Positions 1 through 8,137 of a stretch of 64,000 nt of DNA are shown piece after piece. Location: positions 1,798,001-1,862,000 of the forward strand of contig NZ_CP061033.1 of NCBI RefSeq assembly GCF_014490575.1, given 5' to 3'. This DNA comes from Corynebacterium zhongnanshanii. Lineage in GTDB: Bacteria > Actinomycetota > Actinomycetes > Mycobacteriales > Mycobacteriaceae. Position numbers and translations under genes: made by a program. The notes under the pieces are model-generated. The model was not told where the DNA came from and ran no database searches. It saw nothing but the letters and a program-made list of their open reading frames with translations. How positions within the stretch are numbered: position 1 is the stretch's first letter; the number at the start of each line of letters is the position of its first letter.

Positions 1-84
1 CGCGATGTAGAGCATGGTCACGACTGCCATGCTGCATACCACCAAGAAACCAAACACCACAGAGAAGAACGCTTGCTTCATCAT
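1..84 (-). CDS. Partial CDS, membrane-anchored N-terminus (third gene of ABC operon)
   Basis: Only the first 28 codons lie in the window; the gene runs off the left edge. The ATG at 84 overlaps the TGA of the upstream permease (ATGA), so the two are translationally coupled. The residues visible are M-M-K followed by an almost uninterrupted hydrophobic stretch, which suggests a signal anchor or a first transmembrane helix. No good lipobox is seen. It is probably a further component of the same ABC system, but the function cannot be judged from this fragment. Confidence 0.6.
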   Translation of the reverse strand, partial: MMKQAFFSVVFGFLVVCSMAVVTMLYIA

Positions 85-1529
85 AGAACTGTCATTCCTT
101 TTCCTGAATCATGAAGAGTGCGAATACCGACCACAACAAACGTCGCAATAAGGAGCGCACCGATCCCCAGCATGTGAACTGTCGTGAGCGAGAATATGGA
201 GAGTGCACATGCCGTAGCGAGAAGCAACACACCTAACGAACCTATCGCCGCCAGGCTCGCCAGCGGATTCTGCTTCACTGTGGGAAGCAGGATCCCTAAA
301 GTCACCAACAGGGGTATGGAGAAAAGGCAACCTATAACCAGAAATAAGTTCTGCTCTGAATATCTGCCACGGAGCGCTTGAATACCGAGGAATATAGCCC
401 CAATGGGAACGGTCAGAAGCATCATGGCCAGATTGAGGCTCAGATACTCCCACCACGGCTTCACAAACCCCTGGTACATCCTTCGAAACCGCCGAAGATC
501 CGAGTACAGATACAGGGACATGAAACTGACTACTTCAAGGGAGAGCGCTGCCGGAAGAATCTGACTGTCCATGAGCAGAATGAAGGCTGCGCAGGACGCA
601 GCTACAGCGAACCAGGTATGTCTGGCGCGAACAAGGTTTCTCACTGCGGTGTGCAGGATAGCACGGCGTGCTGTCATTCTGCGCAGACCGCGTTGAGGCC
701 GCAACGTCAGATGCACATACTTCACCGCGACGGACGTACACCCTGGTGCAGTGGAACGCACGAGCATTAACAGTGTGGCCGTTGCGATAACAAACGCCCC
801 GATAGCCACAGCCAGCCCGTGCTCCACGTACACCTTCAGCAGCACATTGGACCACACCCAATAAGGGTGCGATGAGTAATATGCCTCTGATAGCGCGATG
901 GAATGATTCGGCATCTTTAGTGCAGAGAGGTATGCCAATACAATAACGATCGCCATCCCCACGTAGTGGGACAGGCCGATCATCCTCAGCCGGCTGGCAA
1001 GAGCCACCGTCAGGTTAAAGACCAAGTGTGCCAGCAAAAATAATATGAGGCCTGGAAAGACGATAGCCAAGAATATCCGTCCGAGTGCAGGAAGGCCATA
1101 GATAAAGAGCAAAGGCGCTAGCGATGGCACAAAGAACGTGACAGTAACCAACCCGGCGATGGTCGCTTCCAGATACAGAACAGCTATTCCGCGTTGCTTA
1201 TTCGTGACAGGAAAAGAGGCGGTCACGCTCATCAGATCCGGCGAGTTCACCAGGAGAACCTTCGATACAATGAAGCCAACGATCACCCAAATCGGAAGCG
1301 TAAGGTTAGAAAAAGCCAGGAGGATATCCAACACTTTCGGGCTAGCCTCTGCTGTCGAATAAAATATAGTGGCTATAGCCGTCAGCGTCACCATCATGAG
1401 AAGCGCGACGCATGCCACTGCCGCCTTCACCCATCCTGAGGAAAATATTCCATCATGGCCTAATTGGCGGACTTGTTGTTTGAGATAGAATCTATATAAA
1501 ACAGTGACGGGTTTGTCGATGACGTTCAC
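81..1529 (-). CDS. ABC transporter permease, 11-12 TM, unknown substrate
   Basis: A 482-residue integral membrane protein with about eleven or twelve predicted hydrophobic segments (first near residues 33-58 and 70-92, last four after residue 365) and no signal peptide or large soluble domain. The GTG start at 1529 lies 13 bases after the stop of the ATPase gene and has an AGGGG ribosome-binding site. The pair is a typical two-gene ABC transporter like those used for antibiotic or bacteriocin immunity, lipid or peptide export. That comparison rests on architecture only; I do not recognise the specific family and no substrate can be assigned. Confidence 0.75.
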   Translation of the reverse strand: MNVIDKPVTVLYRFYLKQQVRQLGHDGIFSSGWVKAAVACVALLMMVTLTAIATIFYSTAEASPKVLDILLAFSNLTLPIWVIVGFIVSKVLLVNSPDLMSVTASFPVTNKQRGIAVLYLEATIAGLVTVTFFVPSLAPLLFIYGLPALGRIFLAIVFPGLILFLLAHLVFNLTVALASRLRMIGLSHYVGMAIVIVLAYLSALKMPNHSIALSEAYYSSHPYWVWSNVLLKVYVEHGLAVAIGAFVIATATLLMLVRSTAPGCTSVAVKYVHLTLRPQRGLRRMTARRAILHTAVRNLVRARHTWFAVAASCAAFILLMDSQILPAALSLEVVSFMSLYLYSDLRRFRRMYQGFVKPWWEYLSLNLAMMLLTVPIGAIFLGIQALRGRYSEQNLFLVIGCLFSIPLLVTLGILLPTVKQNPLASLAAIGSLGVLLLATACALSIFSLTTVHMLGIGALLIATFVVVGIRTLHDSGKGMTVL

Positions 1530-1542
1530 TAGTGCCCCTCAC

Positions 1543-2217
1543 TTAACATGTCGGCAGAGCCTGAAGTCCCGCCTCCACGTCGCCGTCGTACACAATGGAG
1601 GCATTGTTCAACACAACGAGCCTGGTAGAGACCTTACTAAGCAACCGACGGTCGTGAGAGGCAATCACTACCGCCGAGTCACGGCTCAATGCCGCCAGCT
1701 CTCCGACCATGTAATCCATGGCCTGCTCGTCTAAACCATTGAGCGTCTCATCCAAGATGGTGAGCTTTCTCCGCAAGAGCACAGCAGCCAGAAGTTGAAT
1801 CTTCTTCTTCATTCCGTGGGAGTAGTTCTCGATCAGCTGATTATCATCGTTGTCGAGTTGAAAGAGGCGAATCAGCTTGTCGTAGTCCTCCTGCTTGATC
1901 TCCTGCCCGTATAAGGCACTAAAGGTATCAATCAATTCCTTGCCGGTGAGATATTCCGGCACCGTATCGTTGCCACCAAGGAAGAGTATTTTCTTGTGTG
2001 CGTTGAGCGTCGAGACGTCCTCGTTATCGATGCGAATGCTTCCCGATGTTGGCTTCAGTAGACCAGAGCACAACTTCAAAAGAGTGGACTTTCCAGCACC
2101 ATTTCCGCCCCATAGCCCAACAATCTCCCCCTGCTCGACATGAAGATTAATCTCGTCCAAGATGAACTTACGGCGAGAGTAGGCGAAGCGGAGCTGATTA
2201 ACCTCGAACATCGTCAT
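1543..2217 (-). CDS. ABC transporter ATP-binding protein
   Basis: A 224-residue nucleotide-binding subunit. The Walker A motif GGNGAGKST is at about residues 37-45, a diverged signature (YSHGMKKK in place of LSGGQ) lies near residues 134-141, and Walker B is LTILDE followed by TLNGLD. The diverged signature is common in the ABC-2/immunity-type ATPases that pair with a separate multi-TM permease. The start is chosen at the ATG at 2217; a GTG nine bases upstream or an ATG six bases downstream is possible. It drives the permease encoded immediately downstream. Substrate unknown. Confidence 0.85.
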   Translation of the reverse strand: MTMFEVNQLRFAYSRRKFILDEINLHVEQGEIVGLWGGNGAGKSTLLKLCSGLLKPTSGSIRIDNEDVSTLNAHKKILFLGGNDTVPEYLTGKELIDTFSALYGQEIKQEDYDKLIRLFQLDNDDNQLIENYSHGMKKKIQLLAAVLLRRKLTILDETLNGLDEQAMDYMVGELAALSRDSAVVIASHDRRLLSKVSTRLVVLNNASIVYDGDVEAGLQALPTC

Positions 2218-2585
2218 CTCACGCACTTCTCATGGTAAATCAGCGCGCGCATACTCTTCTCCTGGGACTCTTTCGGGTCTTGATTTCACTCTCGGAACAA
2301 TGTGAGACGTGAAGCAATCCTATCTCCACCACAACCGCCAAACAATAGTTTTCGCCGCAGGCCTATTGCCCCCCCCCTTCTGGAGGGGCTCTTTCCTTCA
2401 ATAATCAATCACTGCCCGCCGGTCAGTCACCCCACCCGTCACACGTAGGGGTGCTGCCATGACCCCGAGCACTTTCATCAAGCAAGCGCATGACTTATAC
2501 TTCCCGCAATCCATAGTAGGAATGATTGTCATTCCACACTGCCGCTCCACGCTCACACTCACCAGAAGGGATACCCACCGCGCCC
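2218..2585. other. Divergent intergenic region, 368 bp
   Basis: This separates the minus-strand ABC transporter from the plus-strand uptake operon and must hold promoters for both. It contains a run of nine C residues near 2369-2377, followed by a short weak stem (CCCCT with AGGGG), and a perfect 17-bp palindrome at 2519-2535 described separately. I see no convincing coding sequence; a reading frame that enters from 2526 begins with TTG and is better started at 2586. Confidence 0.6.
2519..2535. promoter_or_regulatory. Perfect palindrome, candidate metal-regulator operator
   Basis: GGAATGATTGTCATTCC is a perfect inverted repeat of 7-bp arms around TTG, 50 bases before the likely start of the uptake permease. 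The ATGA...TCAT core recalls operators of Fur-family regulators such as Zur, but the match is not exact. It is not a DtxR box. The sequence shows the palindrome; its role as an operator is inferred from position. Confidence 0.45.
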
Positions 2586-3581
2586 ATGCCCCACTCGCGC
2601 TTCCTCGCCCTCGTGAGCCTGGCCCTACTCTGCGCCCTCACCGCCTGGTTCGGCCTCAGCATCGGCCCCACTGGCTTTGACCCCGCCGCCTCCATCACCT
2701 CCCTGGCACATCCACAGCACCCCAGCCACACCCTCATCGTTCACGTCCGTCTGCCCCGCACGCTCACAGCACTCGCCGTCGGGGCCGCCCTCGCCCTCGC
2801 CGGCGCCGCCATGCAAGCCGTGTTCCGCAACCCGCTGGCCGAGCCTGGCATCACTGGCGTCTCCAGCGGCGCCGCTGTAGCAGCCGTCCTCCTCATCACC
2901 ACAGGGCTGGCCAGCATCCACCCCGCCATCCTGCCCGCCGGTGCCTTCGCCGGCGCGCTCACCACGGTCTTCCTCGTACACATCCTCGGCGCCCACCGCA
3001 GCTCACACACCATTTTGCTGGTCGGCATCGCCATCAACGCTTTCCTCGGCGCGCTCATCGCCGCCACCATCGCCAACGCCGTCAACTCCGAAGACGCCCG
3101 CTCCGCCATGTTCTGGCTCAACGGCGACCTCACCGGCAGCACCATGAACGCGCTCGTCCTCGTGGCCATCCCCCTGGCACTCGGGGCAGCCATCGTCCTG
3201 TTTTTCGCCTCAGAGCTGAACCTCCTCTCCCTCGGGGAAGCCATCGCACACTCCACTGGCCTGCACGTCCAACGCACCACACATCTGGTCCTCTTGGGCG
3301 CCGCCCTCACCACCGCCGCCGGCGTGGCCATCACCGGCATCATCTCCTTCGTGGGTCTGGTGGTCCCCCACCTCATCAGGCTGATGTTCGGAAGCGACCA
3401 CCGCTTCCTCCTCCCCGCAAGCGCGCTGCTCGGCGCCGCCGGCCTGACCATCGCGGACATTGCCGCCCGCATGCTCTGGCACCCCGTCGCACTACAGACC
3501 GGCACGGTCACCGCTCTGCTAGGCGCCCCGTTCCTCCTGGTCCTGATCCTGCGCTCCGCACGCTCGGAGGCCACCCCATGA
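2586..3581 (+). CDS. FecCD-family ABC uptake permease
   Basis: About 331 residues with the hydrophobicity of a 9-10 TM FecCD/BtuC permease. Characteristic elements are visible: LRLPRT-like VRLPRTLTAL near the N-terminus, NPLAEPGITGVSSGAA after the second helix, and FVGLVVPHLIRLMFGSDHR in the cytoplasmic coupling region. This family imports iron siderophores, heme or cobalamin across the membrane. The start at 2586 (ATG) gives a family-typical length; a longer frame to 2526 would need a TTG. Its TGA overlaps the ATG of the ATPase gene. The substrate cannot be decided from the sequence. Confidence 0.85.
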   Translation: MPHSRFLALVSLALLCALTAWFGLSIGPTGFDPAASITSLAHPQHPSHTLIVHVRLPRTLTALAVGAALALAGAAMQAVFRNPLAEPGITGVSSGAAVAAVLLITTGLASIHPAILPAGAFAGALTTVFLVHILGAHRSSHTILLVGIAINAFLGALIAATIANAVNSEDARSAMFWLNGDLTGSTMNALVLVAIPLALGAAIVLFFASELNLLSLGEAIAHSTGLHVQRTTHLVLLGAALTTAAGVAITGIISFVGLVVPHLIRLMFGSDHRFLLPASALLGAAGLTIADIAARMLWHPVALQTGTVTALLGAPFLLVLILRSARSEATP

Positions 3582-4369
3582 CCACACCCACCCCCGCCAT
3601 CGACTTCCAGCACACGAGCATCCGCTACCCCGGCCACACAGCCCCGCTCCTGGACTCGATCACCCTCGCCCTTCCCGCCGGCGGCATCCACGGAATCATC
3701 GGCCCCAACGGCGCCGGCAAGTCCACACTGGTCAAAGCACTGCTGGGGCTCGTGCCCTACCGCGGTTCCATCACCGCACTCGGCGCGGACACGCGCACCC
3801 TCACGCCCCGGCGCCGGGCGCGGATGATGGCCTATGTGCCGCAGAGTTGGGCGTCGGATATCGATTTCACCACCCGGCGCTACGTGGAACTCGCCCGCTA
3901 CGCCCGTGTGCGGCGTTTCCGTCCCATGAATTTATCCGACGCCGAGGCTATCGACCACGCACTTCACCTCACCGGGACGGCGCCGCTGGCTCACACTCCC
4001 CTGCGGGAGCTCTCCGGTGGGCAGCAGCAGCTGGTGAATCTGGCGCGCGCGATTGCACAGGAGCCGCAGGTGCTGGTGCTCGATGAGCCGACCAGTGCGC
4101 TGGACATTTCCCATATGCACGCCACGATCAAGCTGCTGCGGCCGTGGATCGAGGTCGGCGAACAGCCGCGGACCGTAGTGACGGTGCTGCATGACCTGGA
4201 GCTGGCCGGGCGCTATTGCTCCACGCTCACGCTGCTGCATGAGGGTCGGGTGCACGCGCACGGCACGCCGGCGCAGGTGCTGACCACGCAGAATCTGCGG
4301 GCAGCGTTTGGCGTGGACGTGGACGTGGGGGTGCATCCCGGCGGCTGGCCCACGATTACGGTGCGCTAA
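3578..4369 (+). CDS. FecE-type ABC ATPase of the uptake system
   Basis: A 263-residue ATPase with Walker A GPNGAGKST (residues 42-50), signature LSGGQ (145-149) and Walker B VLVLDEP (165-171) followed by TSALD, and the switch His in VLHDLE. It overlaps the permease gene by four bases (ATGA), so they are coupled. It energises import by the adjacent FecCD permease. Family membership as a metal-chelate or cofactor importer is firm; the exact ligand (siderophore, heme, cobalamin) is not. Confidence 0.88.
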   Translation: MTTPTPAIDFQHTSIRYPGHTAPLLDSITLALPAGGIHGIIGPNGAGKSTLVKALLGLVPYRGSITALGADTRTLTPRRRARMMAYVPQSWASDIDFTTRRYVELARYARVRRFRPMNLSDAEAIDHALHLTGTAPLAHTPLRELSGGQQQLVNLARAIAQEPQVLVLDEPTSALDISHMHATIKLLRPWIEVGEQPRTVVTVLHDLELAGRYCSTLTLLHEGRVHAHGTPAQVLTTQNLRAAFGVDVDVGVHPGGWPTITVR

Positions 4370-4422
4370 GCGCGCGTCAGGACAGAGACTAAAGACACAG
4401 AACACAGAAAAGGACAGAGACC

Positions 4423-5451
4423 ATGACACTCTCACGTACACTTTCCCGCACGCTTGTGGCCGGTGTGGCCGCGTCCGCCTTGGTTATGGCGGGGTGCAGC
4501 TCGGACGGCTCGGGCGGTTCGGGTAGCGCGGCTGGTTCGAGCGGCTCGGCTAACTCTGGCGGCGCGAACTCCAGCGCCGCTTCCGACGGCATCACCGACG
4601 CCGACAACCCCACCGAAGGCCCCCAGCGCATCGTCGCTGCCACCAGCGACGTGGCCGCACTGCTATTGCAGATCACGGAGGGCGAGCGGGTGGTCGCTGT
4701 GCCGGCCACGGCGAAGTCAGACGCCGCGGGGGCGTCGGCCCGCTACGCCCGTGGGGTCCAGGGCACGCTGCCTCCCGGCACACACCCCGAAGTAGAGCAG
4801 GTGCTGTCCTACGAGCCAGATTTCGTGCTCGCCACCGCGCGCCACGGCGGCGAAAAGACCTTCTCCGAGCAGCTGGAAGCCACCGGGGTGCGCACGCTGG
4901 TGCTGGAACCGGACGCGTTCAACACCCCCGAGGGGATCGCCAAGGCCACGCGAGAGATCGGCGAGGCGATCGGTCAGCCTCACAAGGCAGACCAGCTGGC
5001 CTCCACGTTCGAGAAGGAGCTGGCTGAGCTGGACGAACAGGCCAAAGCCAACGATAACGCGCAGAGCTCAGACCAGAAGCACTCCCCCAGCACCCTGGCA
5101 CTGATGGTGCGCGGCCCCAAAACCATGGTGATGGACTCCGGTCTGATGATCCCCACCCTCATCACCCGTGCCGGAGGCACCTACGCCGGCGACGCCCTCG
5201 GCGTGCACAACACCCGACCCATCGACGCCGAACAACTCCTCACCGCACGGCCCGACATCCTCTTCCTGGAGGACTTCCAAGGCGGCGGGCGGCAAGCCTA
5301 CGCACGCCTGCTGGACAACCCCGCGGTCGCAGACGTACCCGCCATCAAAAACGACCGGGTGTACGTGATTCCCATGAAGGACGCATCCGCGGTCTCCGGG
5401 CTCCACACCACCGCCGGCTACGAAACGATCATCAAGGCCCTGGCCAAATAG
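4423..5451 (+). CDS. Substrate-binding lipoprotein of the uptake system
   Basis: 342 residues with a lipoprotein signal peptide ending in the lipobox LVMAGC (Cys about residue 24), a Ser/Gly-rich linker, and a FecB/TroA-like helical-backbone binding fold: QRIVAATSDVAALLL, the YEPDFVLAT strand, ARPDILFLED and the C-terminal VYVIPM motif are typical. It captures the ligand outside the membrane and passes it to the upstream permease/ATPase. The gene sits 53 bases after the ATPase with an AAAGGA ribosome-binding site and is followed by a strong terminator. It does not carry the motifs I associate with corynebacterial HmuT, so I leave the ligand open. Confidence 0.82.
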   Translation: MTLSRTLSRTLVAGVAASALVMAGCSSDGSGGSGSAAGSSGSANSGGANSSAASDGITDADNPTEGPQRIVAATSDVAALLLQITEGERVVAVPATAKSDAAGASARYARGVQGTLPPGTHPEVEQVLSYEPDFVLATARHGGEKTFSEQLEATGVRTLVLEPDAFNTPEGIAKATREIGEAIGQPHKADQLASTFEKELAELDEQAKANDNAQSSDQKHSPSTLALMVRGPKTMVMDSGLMIPTLITRAGGTYAGDALGVHNTRPIDAEQLLTARPDILFLEDFQGGGRQAYARLLDNPAVADVPAIKNDRVYVIPMKDASAVSGLHTTAGYETIIKALAK

Positions 5452-5473
5452 GGCTGTCGTTTTAACGCACACA

Positions 5474-5513
5474 AAGCAACCCTCCATCCCATGCCTGGGA
5501 TGGAGGGTTGCTT
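5474..5513. terminator. Bidirectional terminator between uptake operon and rplE
   Basis: A perfect 18-bp inverted repeat (5474-5491 with 5496-5513) around a TGCC loop sits between convergent genes. It can stop transcription from the uptake operon on the plus strand and the rplN-rplX-rplE operon on the minus strand. Confidence 0.85.
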
Positions 5514-5564
5514 CATGGGGTGCGCTGGGCGTCGTTCATAAAAGGAACAACGGCGCGCAGGTTC

Positions 5565-6134
5565 TTAGCGCTTGTTGACGCCAGCCTCGAATGGGAAGCC
5601 CAGCTCGCGCAGCAACGCACGGCCCTCATCATCGTTCGTCGCAGAGGTCACAACAGTGATGTTCATACCGCGAGGACGATCGATCTTATCGACGTCGATC
5701 TCGTGGAACATGGACTGCTCGCTCAGACCAAAAGTGTAGTTACCGTGGCCATCGAACTGCTGGTCAGACAGACCACGGAAGTCACGAATACGTGGCAACG
5801 CAACCGTCAGCAGACGATCCAGGAACTCCCACATACGATCGCCACGCAGCGTGGTACGAACACCAATCGGCATTCCCTCACGCAGCTTGAAGTTAGCAAT
5901 AGCCTTCTTCGCAGTACGGATCTGTGGCTTCTGACCCGTGATCAGGGTCAGGTCCTCGATAGCGCCGTTGATCAGCTTGGAGTCACGAGCAGCATCGCCA
6001 ACACCCATGTTGACAACAATCTTCGTCACACCAGGGATCTGCATAACGTTCTCGTAGCTGAACTGCTGGTTCAGCTTCTCCCGGATGTCCTCACGGTAAC
6101 GGGTCTTCAGGCGTGGGGTGTAGTTATCGCTCAT
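5565..6134 (-). CDS. rplE: 50S ribosomal protein L5
   Basis: 189 residues, normal for L5, which binds 5S rRNA in the central protuberance of the large subunit. Recognisable segments are [34 protein letters not shown] and the C-terminal [19 protein letters not shown]. It follows rplX by two bases and is the last gene of this block here, so it is followed by a terminator rather than by rpsN or rpsH as in many genomes. Confidence 0.97.
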   Translation of the reverse strand: MSDNYTPRLKTRYREDIREKLNQQFSYENVMQIPGVTKIVVNMGVGDAARDSKLINGAIEDLTLITGQKPQIRTAKKAIANFKLREGMPIGVRTTLRGDRMWEFLDRLLTVALPRIRDFRGLSDQQFDGHGNYTFGLSEQSMFHEIDVDKIDRPRGMNITVVTSATNDDEGRALLRELGFPFEAGVNKR

Positions 6135-6136
6135 CG

Positions 6137-6451
6137 TTAGATGTCCTTCCCGGTACGCTTGGAGACGCGGATCTTCTTACCGTCCTCATCGAAACGGTAA
6201 CCGATGCGGGTGGGGTTACCCTCGGAGTCCACAATCATCACGTTCGACACGTGAATAGGAGCCTCCTGGGTCACAATGCCGCCGGACTCGGCACCACGCT
6301 CTGGAGCGGAGTTTGCAACGTGCTTCTTGATACGGTTAACACCCTCAACCAGAACCTTCTCGGTCTTCGGGAAAGCCTGAATGACCTTGCCCTTAGCACC
6401 CTTGTCTGGGCCAGAGATAACGATAACGGTATCGCCCTTACGGATCTTCAT
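6137..6451 (-). CDS. rplX: 50S ribosomal protein L24
   Basis: 104 residues with an N-terminal KOW motif ([20 protein letters not shown]) typical of L24, an early assembly protein that binds 23S rRNA. The segments [11 protein letters not shown] and [19 protein letters not shown] follow as expected. It lies between rplN and rplE with gaps of three and two bases, so the three genes form one transcript. Confidence 0.97.
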   Translation of the reverse strand: MKIRKGDTVIVISGPDKGAKGKVIQAFPKTEKVLVEGVNRIKKHVANSAPERGAESGGIVTQEAPIHVSNVMIVDSEGNPTRIGYRFDEDGKKIRVSKRTGKDI

Positions 6452-6454
6452 GAG

Positions 6455-6826
6455 TTAGAGCACCTCCGGAGCGAGGGAAACGATCTTCATGAACTTCTTA
6501 TCGCGAAGCTCACGCGCGACAGGACCGAAGATACGGGTGCCGCGAGGATCGTTGTCGTTAGCCTTGATGATGACGGCAGCGTTCTCATCGAACTTGATGT
6601 ACGAACCGTCTGGACGGCGGGTTTCCTTCTTCGCGCGGACAACAACAGCCTTCACGACGTCGCCGGCCTTCACCGTGCCGCCAGGGGTTGCTTCCTTCAC
6701 AGTGGCGACAACAACGTCGCCGATACCGCCGGAGCGTCGGGTGGAACCGCCGAGAACACGGATGACCAGGATTTCACGGGCACCGGTGTTATCAGCGACT
6801 CGCAGACGCGATTCCTGCTGAATCAC
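6455..6826 (-). CDS. rplN: 50S ribosomal protein L14
   Basis: 123 residues if translation starts at the GTG at 6826, which gives the canonical [17 protein letters not shown] opening and is preceded by an AAGGAG ribosome-binding site. A longer frame to 6895 is open but has no family support. L14 contacts helices of 23S rRNA and forms part of an intersubunit bridge. It is the first gene of the rplN-rplX-rplE block, which the accessory region upstream separates from rpsQ. Confidence 0.96.
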   Translation of the reverse strand: MIQQESRLRVADNTGAREILVIRVLGGSTRRSGGIGDVVVATVKEATPGGTVKAGDVVKAVVVRAKKETRRPDGSYIKFDENAAVIIKANDNDPRGTRIFGPVARELRDKKFMKIVSLAPEVL

Positions 6827-6949
6827 TTGAGTCTCCTTAAGTAGACCTAGATGTTTGGCGTGCGTGGGATTTCCGACCCTCGCGCACATGGTCACTAGCT
6901 TTTCGTGTTCCTGTGGGGGTTGGCGAGTGTGGAGCGTTGGGCTTGCGAT

Positions 6950-7000
6950 CTTGGGGCTTCTGGCCTTGCGACGTCTAGTCTTGGAGCTTCTGGCCTTGCG
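6950..7000. repeat. 21-bp tandem direct repeat, 30-bp period
   Basis: CTTGG(G/A)GCTTCTGGCCTTGCG occurs at 6950-6970 and again at 6980-7000 with a single mismatch. It lies in the rplN leader/promoter region on the minus strand. No function is evident. Confidence 0.7.
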
Positions 7001-7148
7001 CCTTCACCGTCCGCAGCTCTGAATCACGCTTCCACAGGAGCATGAAAAGCAACCTGAAGATTATCCCATGACGGAGGCGGAAAACCAAAATTGTGGTGGG
7101 CGCGCGTCTCCACACCTCTACACGGAAACGCACCGACGGTTAGGCCAA

Positions 7149-7200
7149 AGCGCTCAATCCAGTTACACATTCAGTTACATGTAGCGCTCATTTCAGTTAC
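7149..7200. repeat. GTTAC direct-repeat cluster, possible regulator site
   Basis: AGCGCTCA-N2/3-CAGTTAC is present at 7149-7166 and 7183-7200 (16 of 18 identical), with another CAGTTAC at 7172-7178. The two closest GTTAC elements have a 12-bp period. Direct repeats of GTTAC/GTAAC spaced by about one helical turn are known for actinobacterial response regulators of the MtrA and GlnR type. The resemblance is suggestive only. Confidence 0.4.
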
Positions 7201-7420
7201 GAGAGCGTGAGCAAAGTGAACAGGAAGCGAACTCACTACCCCCGTTTGGGCGCAAGTTTCGTTACCTAGTTTACGAGAGCTAAATGGATTCAGGCGAAGC
7301 CTTGTGGGGCAAATTTTTACCCGTTGACGTGCAGTTTTTCGAGACAAGCCTTGCGGTTGAATCAGTAAGGATCACCTAATATGAACACTGTTGTCATCAG
7401 CGATTGTGAAAAATTGGGTA

Positions 7421-7449
7421 GTGACAGCCGTTTGTGACCGTGTTAATGT
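7421..7449 (+). promoter_or_regulatory. Candidate promoter of secreted-protein gene
   Basis: GTGACA (7421-7426) and TAATGT (7444-7449) are separated by 17 bases, a plausible -35/-10 pair about 100 bases upstream of the ATG at 7547. The spacing is ideal; the hexamers are each imperfect. Confidence 0.35.
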
Positions 7450-7546
7450 CATCGACGTCAAGCGGTGCGGAGGCACAGTCCAGCTTCCGAGGTACACCAC
7501 GACACACTGTGAACACACTCCACGACACCTTCGAAAAGGATTAACC

Positions 7547-8053
7547 ATGAAGTTGAAGAAGTCCCTTCTTGCTCTGTCCACCGCTGCCGCAGTTGCTGTT
7601 GCTGGCACCCCGGCTGCATTCGCTGCCGACAGCGACTGGGGATCCCTGGGCGCTAACAACAACCAGACCGCCGCCACCGGTCAGAACAACGCAGGCGGCA
7701 GCGAAAAGGCTGACCAGGGCGCCAACAACAACGACACCAAGAACCCATTCGATCAGCTCTCTTCTCAGATTAAGAAGAACCAGGCTGAGAAGGCTGACGC
7801 AAACAACACCGACGGCGCTGGCCAGAACAACAACCCTGGAGACCCAAACAAGAAGTCCGACCTTTCCTCCGATCAGGCCAAGAAGGATCGCAAGGAGAAC
7901 ACCAACAAGTTCTTCGGCTGGGATGACAACACCACGGGATTCCAGAAGTTCGAGGCTATCGGTAAGCTGATCGCCACCATCGTTGGCATCTTCACCGGCC
8001 TGTCCAGCCTGAACGGTGTCTTCGAGAAGATCTTCGGCGCTTTCGCTAAGTAA
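7547..8053 (+). CDS. Secreted Asn-rich protein with amphipathic C-terminus
   Basis: 168 residues. A clear Sec signal peptide (MKLKKSLLAL, then an Ala-rich core, AFA|AD cleavage near residue 26) precedes a low-complexity middle rich in Asn, Asp, Lys and Gln (residues about 28-125). The last ~40 residues (FQKFEAIGKLIATIVGIF...FEKIFGAFAK) are hydrophobic and can be drawn as an amphipathic helix. The ATG at 7547 has an AAAGGA ribosome-binding site. No cysteine, no catalytic motif and no sortase signal are seen. It has the look of a small envelope or channel-forming protein of corynebacteria, or a membrane-active peptide, but I do not recognise the family. It has its own promoter and terminator. 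Confidence 0.8.
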   Translation: MKLKKSLLALSTAAAVAVAGTPAAFAADSDWGSLGANNNQTAATGQNNAGGSEKADQGANNNDTKNPFDQLSSQIKKNQAEKADANNTDGAGQNNNPGDPNKKSDLSSDQAKKDRKENTNKFFGWDDNTTGFQKFEAIGKLIATIVGIFTGLSSLNGVFEKIFGAFAK

Positions 8054-8104
8054 TTAGCGCCTCAACAACCTCTCTTCTGGGCTTAGTTTTCTGACGCTAA
8101 GCCG

Positions 8105-8137
8105 AACAGAGCCTCTCCGCCCCGGAGAGGCTCTGTT
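8105..8137 (+). terminator. Rho-independent terminator
   Basis: A perfect 14-bp stem (8105-8118 with 8124-8137) around GCCCC is followed by CTTTTGTTT. It ends the secreted-protein transcript. Confidence 0.88.

Larger units (their letters stand above)
6827..7546. other. 720-bp intergenic region with repeats and promoters
   Basis: This lies between the start of rplN (minus) and the secreted-protein gene (plus). It contains a 21-bp tandem direct repeat near the rplN end (6950-6970 and 6980-7000), a cluster of GTTAC repeats (7149-7200), and a candidate sigma-A promoter (7421-7449) for the plus-strand gene. An open frame from 7391 runs into the secreted-protein gene but has no signal peptide at its own N-terminus, so it is treated as untranslated leader. 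Confidence 0.6.
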
